This document shows positions 58,010 to 64,000 of a DNA stretch of 64,000 bases, one piece after another (the stretch's first letter is position 1; each line of letters starts with the position of its first letter). Made by a program: the position numbers and the translations under genes. Source of the stretch: Apteryx mantelli (Eukaryota > Chordata > Aves > Apterygiformes > Apterygidae); the NCBI RefSeq assembly GCF_036417845.1, contig NC_089978.1:139494288-139558287 (forward strand), read 5' to 3'. Below the pieces are notes generated by a model. That model saw nothing but the letters and a program-made list of their open reading frames with translations. It ran no database searches and was not told where the DNA came from.

Positions 58010-60291
58010 TCAGTCTGTGCACTTTCGAGAACGGCACTCACACTGAGAGGCAGAAGGGATATAATGCTGCACCACTGTGCCATTGGCACACTGCAGGGGG
58101 ATCATGACTGTGGTGGTCTGAGTGGCTGTGCAGCAGCTGCACATGTCTTCCCATTGCCCCCTCTGAATGGAGTATCTGGTATTGCTTCCACACTTACCCT
58201 AAGAGGAAAAAGAGATATAAAGTTTGAATAGCACTAAACCTCAGTGAAACCAGAACCTGTTTTTTTCCCTTGGAAACAACCATGGGCTTCCTTGCCCAGA
58301 GTTCAGTGTTTTGCCATAAAACTCCAATATGTATGACTTTATGGCTAAAGACCTAATTACCACTGACTTTGTGGACAGGACAAGAGGGTAACAATATCCT
58401 TTTTGAAGAAAGGTAAGTATTTGTTGTTGTTCTTAAAGCTTCCCCTCGGAGTGAGTCTTCTGTAATAGCAAATGGAGGCCATTATCCAGTTATCTATTTG
58501 AAAACCCTTGACATATGTGGTCTTAGTACTTTTCCTCCCTGTTTCTGTTCTATTTCCAGTGGTCATAGGAAAGAGAAAGATGCATTTTGCTTACTGCACC
58601 AGCTAAAGATGATACCCAAGGGGTCGGGTAGAAGCCAAAACTTCCTGGCTGCCATCCTTTTATAATTTGTGTATAAAGACTGTATACAGTCCTTGTGCAA
58701 GGCATGGCTATTTCAAAATAAGCCGTTGTCCTGCTACAGTTGGTCTGGGGAGAGAATGTCCTTTGTGGTTCCCAGTCTCAGAGGGACAGGAATATCTGGA
58801 AGGAGTGTTATGCTCCTGTTTCAAGTTCTCTATTACCTGTAAGGAGTGATGGGCAAGAAAATGCCATAGCATTCAGCTTTTAATCCAATTATAGAAATAC
58901 ATGAAACATTCAGAACACAACAGCCTAACAGGCTAAGAGAGAAGTCGTACCAAATCACAGAGCTCAAGGTTAAATCTCTGGTAAAGCATCAGGCATCTAA
59001 ATGTTGATTTAGATTCTCATAACCCAGCTTCAGAGCCTAAAGAGGGATATGTGAGCGTAAACTTAGACTCGCATCTGAAAATCAGGTTCACTAATACTGA
59101 GATGAAAACTCTCTTCTATATAGAAAGTCCTAACAGAGCCATTTCAGGCTCGTTCATCTGAGCCGGAGGCAAAGGCGTGATATGAATGAAGGCTTTGTGC
59201 CTTAATGTGTGCACCTTTTTTTTCATATTGGCTTGAACAGGGAAAACTCGGCATCGCCAAATTGCTTTAGGAAATTAGTGCCAATGGGGTTCACACAGTA
59301 TAAGTCAACCAGTGAGAAGGGCAGAAGCTGATGCTCCATTTACTGAAGTGAAGCCATGAGGGAGCCAAAGGCTCCCTTCATGAAAAAGATAAAGGCAGTG
59401 AGGGAAGATGTGGGGGGGCTTTGTTTGTTTGTTTTACCTTACCTCACAGTGAGAAATAGGCACTTCCTTTTCAGTCATGCATCCATTGATATTTCTGTAC
59501 TGCAGTCTGGTACTTATTGGTCGACATTCTTCTTCCACACCTACCAAGTTAAAAATAAATAAATAAATGAAAGTGTTTGACAATGCTGACAATTGCTGAA
59601 AAAAATTTTTTTTCTTCCCTTTCTCTTAAGGCTGAAATTGCTGGTGGTGAGATGTCATTGCTGGCAAGAGTCCTAACAGGAGAATTAGGTTTGTTTCCGT
59701 ATAATAATTAATGTAGAGCTGTATGAATATACTGTACTGTAACCTTAAAATTCCACTGCAGATTAGAGTTCCCCTCTTATTTCTTTTTGATTGACTGATT
59801 TGTTTTAAAGACACCATACCACCTTTAACTCATTGATTTCCATGTTAGATAACTTTTTTTTTTAAAGACAGTTCAAAAATACATTTTTCATTCAACTCAT
59901 AGGCAGGGTAACAAGATGGCATGTACCTTTCCATGAAGATGCAGGTGACCAAGAAGCAGCAAATAGGGTACCTCATGGATTTCTATTTAAGAGGTTAATT
60001 TCAAAGCATGTGAACATATTTCCTTGATGCATGACAGTTACAACCAGCAAGAAGCAAGATACAGGTGTTTTCCATTAATCCATACCTGGGTAAGTCATTC
60101 ACTGTGAATCTTGATAAGCTTCCAAGTCTAAGAATCATGGAAAGGATCGCATTCTTCCAATGAACTGAAAGTGTCACATATCAGTTCTGGGGCAAGCAGG
60201 TGCAATTACAGTGGGTATTTTTTGTTTTGTTTTGTTTCTCCCCTGAGCATGCCCTTGTTATTCTTGTTGGGTTATGTGACAAAAAGGCTTG

Positions 60292-60345
<54 letters not shown>

Positions 60346-63300
60346 GATGACAGGCCGAGGAATCCCAATAACTGAACTGGAGAAACAGAGCATCCTAACT
60401 CAGCTACTTCTAGGGTTACCACAGGACAGAGATCCTGTTGTCTGGGGATGACGCCCCTCAAGATAAGTCAACAGACAGGCTGTACCGGTCACCTTATAGA
60501 CCAAAGGGGAGTTACTGCCTATGGGACTATGGGACTCATTATGGGATGCCAGTGAAGAACATCTTGGGATTGTACAAGACTTATAATGGGATATTTAGGA
60601 GAGGAACCAAAGGTGGGGAAAGGCAAGGATCGAGGTGGTTTGGGAAAAAACAAGGTCCTGGGTGAGGGGACTCTCTATTCTGTGAGCACGTGTGTGTGTA
60701 TGGAAGTCTAAGTGCCAGTAACTGGAGTGGGACCACAGGTCATAGGGCCCATGAGTCTGGGGTGACAGCAACTGGAGATATGGGTGTAGATGCATATTGT
60801 GTGGGTGCATGTGTCAGTGTGTGGTCACTAGCAAACATTACGTGGGACCAGCCAGCAAGTAGGATAAGTGTCTTAAGAGCCAGGTACTGAAGTGGCTATA
60901 AGTCTGGGACAGATACCAGAGAGACCAGAGGGTCTGAGAGTTGGATACTGGAGGACCAGCAGGTCTAACCCAGCCACTGGAGAGACTGTGGGGTCTGGAG
61001 GTTAACTCAGAGATCCGTTTGCATGTGCATAAGTCAGTGTGTGAAGCAACTGGAGACAAGAGGCTCCAAGGGCCACCTACCGGGTAGATCGAGTGCCTAA
61101 GATCAGTTACTGGAAGAATCCATAGCATGTGCATCTGTGCATGTGCTCAGTCTCACTATTGGTTGGACCTGAGGACATAGAGATGAGGCTGCCACAGCTC
61201 CATCAGGCTACTAGATTTGGCAACTCCTAAAAATCCTTGCACATGTGTTGGATTTTGCAGAAAGCTGATATAGCTAAATTCTGCAAAAATGTCAGTGGGA
61301 ATTTTGCTACTATCCTCAGTGGACTATGAAATATTGCGATGTTTGTTTTCTGGTAGTTTTTGCAATTAATTATAGATAAATTCTTCCTGTTTTGTTTTGT
61401 GGGTTTTTTTCCCCCTCCTCTGTCTAGTGAGAAATTGACACGAGAGGCAGTAGGTCTGGATTTGTTATGTGTGGAAGGTGCAAGTTCTGCGAATCTGCTG
61501 ATCATTCTCTGAGAAGTGAGGTTGCTATGGTCCATAAACTGTGGTGGTGGGCAGTGGCTCTGTTCCTTCACTTCCCTTGCCTGTTATCTGGTACTGGAAC
61601 TGGACCTCACTATTGACATGCTCCTATACAGACTAATCCAGAATATCTGTTCTGAACACTCTGGATATTTTGGTCCTAATATCTAATGCCTTGTAAAGGA
61701 GTTAATACTTTTTAAGTGGTTGCTTTATGTGCTTCAAACAGCTGTTCTTTATAGTATTAATATAATGCAATGCCTCCGTGTAAAGACAGGCTCTTACTTA
61801 TTTCTAGTTAATCAACGGAATATTTATGTTTAACAGAATACTGGACTATTTTTTTTACATACAACACAGTAACATTTCAGAGAGTTTATGGAATTCAGCA
61901 GGCCAATTGCACAACTATACAGATACATAAATTGAAGAGAAATGTTATCTATCTTCCTAGCAGCAAACATAGCTTTCAATACCTTTTCCAAGGGAATGTT
62001 AGTATCAGGTTGGCTGTTTGCCTTGCTAGGGCTTCACATTTCATCTGAAAAGATACTTTATGAGCTTGAAAAGTGTTTCTGGCTGCAGGGCTGGAACTGC
62101 CAATTATCGTTTAATGATTTCATCACTTCTTTTGATAAAACTTGTCCAACCAGAAGAAATACACAGGTCAGCACAACAGCTGACAAACAACCCCAAGCAA
62201 AATCAATATCATCAGGCTCAGCACGGTTTCCTTGACTTTTTGATCCTGATTTATTCACTTGTTGCCCAGTTACTTCTCTCATCTAATTTTTTTGTAGAGC
62301 GTACCCTTCTTTGCAAAGGCAAGTGTATATAACTTAACAGGATATACACAGTTGAGATCAACAGGCAAGAAAGTTAAGTAGTGCAGATACAATTCCTTTC
62401 TGAAGTGGGAAGAAAGGGAATATCCTTTGCAAATAATCAAATCCTCTGTTAGTACCACGAAACTGTGATGAGAAAACAAAACCTGATCAGCTATCTGCTC
62501 CCACATACTTAAAATCTGGAACAATGCAGTGGACACACTAACAAACTCCAATTGCCAAGGTGTACCTTAGATAGGGAAGCTAGTTTCTTAAATAGTCTTT
62601 GCCCAAAGCTGTTATAGGACTCTACAGAACCAAAGTCACCAGCCTGAAGTGCACTTTGAACCTGAGAGAGCAAGTTCTTTGAACAATTATTTATGATGCT
62701 TAGATAGCCAAAAGATAAACTGTCTCAAGACCTGAGAAGACAATATAACCTGTATCTAAGCTTCTGCATCAATGAGAAACTGATTATTCTCTTATCCGAA
62801 TTTAAAGAATACTTAATTTACTTTGTCTTTACAGCAGCTTTGACAAAGCTTGGCTTTCTCCATAGCATACTTAACAGACTGCATATCACTACCAAGGGTC
62901 CTGATGAAATTTCAGGCTTGGGTACAATGCAATTAAAGAGGAGAGACAAAGAAAGTCTGGTATCTAGCAGTATCTGATTCAAAGCAACATGTCAGTCACT
63001 GTTCTTTTTTCCACATATGCATCAATTAATAACCTGTGTTTAGTTGACTGGGCAGCTTATTGCTGGGTGATTGGGTTTTGTATACAACTGCCCAGCTACA
63101 GTACTCGGTATAGGCACGATCATACAGAGCTCAAAGTATTCTGGCAAAACTCTGCTAGAACAGGGTTAATTACTTGCATGATTACTTTTCACTGATCTTG
63201 ACTATGGAGCTTCTCGATACTTGAACTTGATAACTTAAAACTAAATTCAGCCTGGGGATATGTTGACTTCTGCCTTACGGAGAGCCCTGAATACAGAAGT

Positions 63301-64000
63301 GACCAGGAACAGGACTTCACTGTAACATAGCACCTTTCAATTTTGAGCTACATCCAAGCAAACATCAACAGGAAAGAGGATCTGAAAGCCCATGCTACAT
63401 GGGCTTTTTTAGGCGTGAGGTATTTCACTTAAATTAGTGTGCTTTTGCTGCTGCAAGGAGGTATCACTTTTATTGTAATATAACTTAAATATATGCATTG
63501 ACCTGTGCCTATTTGGAACTGGCTTTTCTCTCTCCTCAATTGCAGCAATAAATATTACCAATTAGTAGAGTCCCCCATCTTTTAAATGTTAAAATCAATT
63601 TATATTAACAGACAATTGTCAATATTCCTTACTTGCAGCCTGGTAGATTAAACTTCTCTTAACTAAATTACCTGGCTGAGCCGTTTGATGACAGTCTATC
63701 TCAATAGCTTTCTGACTTCTCTTTCTTAAACCGGAACTCACTGATTATATAGACAAGCAATGGCAGCAAACACTCGCGGAGTTAACTTCCTTCACCGGGG
63801 TATGATTACAGCAGTTACTGTGGCAGTGTAGTGATGGGCTTCTCTGCTGGCCATCTTTTATTTATTAGCACAGGCATAGAGTAAAAAAGAGGAGATGATG
63901 GAGGGCAGGAAAGGTGTTGATATTCTGAACTCAAACTTGCAATGCTTACTCATGTAAACAAACCCTTCCTACAACCATAGCCTGACATTTGAATTGTCAA
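57850..64000 (-). CDS. VWF: von Willebrand factor, 3' end of the gene (last two coding exons and 3' UTR)
   Basis: VWF is a secreted multimeric glycoprotein of plasma, endothelium and platelets that tethers platelets and carries factor VIII. Exons 59443-59540 and 58010-58198 encode the terminal 95 residues or so, which form the CTCK domain that links proVWF monomers tail to tail in the endoplasmic reticulum. The eleven cysteines of the domain match the human pattern: EC, GC, HC, GKC, the CSCC cluster, QC, and CECRSRKC at the end. The Asn-Gly-Thr site corresponds to the Asn-Gly-Ser glycosylation site of human VWF. The intron between the exons is 1,244 bp. No further Cys-rich exon was found between 59541 and 64000, so the gene runs off the right edge inside an intron of at least 4.4 kb. 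Confidence 0.95.
57868..57873 (-). promoter_or_regulatory. VWF: Polyadenylation signal AATAAA of VWF
   Basis: A canonical AATAAA on the minus strand (TTTATT on the plus strand), 137 bases past the VWF stop codon. It is the first such hexamer after the stop. Confidence 0.8.
58010..58198 (-). CDS. VWF: VWF last coding exon with stop codon (CTCK, second half)
   Basis: 189 bases, 63 codons including TGA at 58010-58012. The acceptor is TTTTTCCTCTTAG. The peptide starts GKCGSNTRYS, contains EDMCSCCTATQTTTV, QCANGTVV and ends QCECRSRKCTD. Eight of the eleven CTCK cysteines are here, including those that in human VWF make the interchain dimer bonds. Length and end point match the human protein to within a residue or two. 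Confidence 0.95.
   Translation of the reverse strand, partial: GKCGSNTRYSIQRGQWEDMCSCCTATQTTTVMIPLQCANGTVVQHYIPSASQCECRSRKCTD
58199..59442 (-). other. VWF: VWF last intron
   Basis: 1,244 bp between the two CTCK exons, with consensus GT donor and AG acceptor. I see no repeat element or further exon in it. Open frames at 58357-58566 and 58667-58849 have no recognisable content. Confidence 0.9.
59443..59540 (-). CDS. VWF: VWF penultimate coding exon (CTCK, first half)
   Basis: 98 bases. The exon starts with GT, completing a Cys codon if the upstream exon ends in T, then VEEECRPISTRLQYRN and INGCMTEKEVPISHCE. The acceptor is TTTTTAACTTGGTAG and the donor GTAAGG. It aligns with the human EPECNDITARLQYV...SEVEVDIHYCQ segment, with the cysteine spacing kept. 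Confidence 0.95.
60294..60343. repeat. (CA)n microsatellite
   Basis: About 25 uninterrupted CA units in a VWF intron. Open frames across it that translate to runs of Thr-His or Cys-Val are artefacts of the repeat. Confidence 0.98.
60690..61130 (+). repeat. Degenerate minisatellite-like tract
   Basis: The motif ACTGGAG or a one-base variant recurs at 60721, 60771, 60886, 60947, 60976, 61049 and 61109, and GTCAGTGTGTG at 60813 and 61033. GGGACCA and GGTCTG words are interspersed. Spacing is irregular (29-115 bp), so this is an old or loosely organised tandem repeat. It lies in a VWF intron. Confidence 0.55.

Larger units (their letters stand above)
59541..64000 (-). other. VWF: VWF intron, runs off the window
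   Basis: Intron upstream of the penultimate exon. It holds a (CA)n microsatellite (60294-60343) and a G-rich degenerate repeat tract (60690-61130). Otherwise it is unique-looking AT-rich sequence. No cysteine-rich reading frame with splice sites was found on the minus strand. Confidence 0.8.

Noticed and set aside
58980-59110. Segment resembling a reptile repeat with palindromic CACCTAAAT words
   Set aside because: Too diverged to assign; only a few short words match.
60181-60461. Open frames encoding Thr-His or Cys-Val repeats
   Set aside because: They are translations of the (CA)n microsatellite.
63664-63760. Possible extra VWF exon (minus strand, ...EIDCHQTAQP before a GTAATT donor)
   Set aside because: Only one cysteine, no match to the VWF C domains I know, and no clear acceptor.
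1-64000. tRNA, rRNA, CRISPR, operon-like clusters or viral genes
   Set aside because: Nothing with the needed structure was seen. The window is an ordinary vertebrate two-gene locus.

Overview
The window looks like nuclear DNA from a vertebrate. Coding sequence comes in short pieces bounded by GT/AG splice sites, introns are long and AT-rich, and there are simple repeats and old CR1-, L2- and MIR-like remnants. Recognisable copies of all three, together with the long introns, suggest a slowly evolving sauropsid such as a turtle or crocodilian. This is an inference; the species cannot be fixed from the sequence.

Two protein-coding genes are present, both on the minus strand and arranged head to tail. 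At the right, the last two coding exons of von Willebrand factor (VWF; 59443-59540 and 58010-58198) encode its C-terminal cystine-knot (CTCK) domain, followed by a stop codon and an AATAAA signal. VWF continues off the right edge. A gap of about 5.7 kb follows. Then the 5' part of anoctamin-2 (ANO2), a calcium-activated chloride channel, fills the rest. Nine coding exons (52174-52192, 44962-45149, 41551-41952, 15364-15462, 8803-8954, 7450-7504, 6413-6461, 2957-3012, 2661-2702) join in frame without a stop to give the first 354 residues, which is the cytoplasmic N-terminal region before the membrane domain. The remaining exons lie off the left edge. VWF next to ANO2 in the same orientation matches the human chromosome 12p13 order.

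By region: 1-2660 is ANO2 intron; 2661-9000 holds five clustered exons; 9000-41550 is almost all intron, including one of 26 kb with LINE and SINE remnants, microsatellites and a 91-bp duplicated block; 41551-52192 carries the three 5' exons; 52193-57850 is the spacer with the probable ANO2 promoter; 57850-64000 is the VWF end. The two genes are neighbours but have unrelated jobs: VWF is a secreted haemostatic multimer, and ANO2 is a channel of sensory neurons and photoreceptor terminals.

No CRISPR array, operon, RNA gene, intact transposon or viral gene was found, and I see no undescribed system. The observations most worth a second look are a homopolymeric splice acceptor tract in front of an ANO2 exon, an expanded glutamine-containing linker in ANO2, paired palindromic homeodomain sites in the ANO2 5' flank, the strand-biased poly-G tracts, and the gapless 91-bp duplication.
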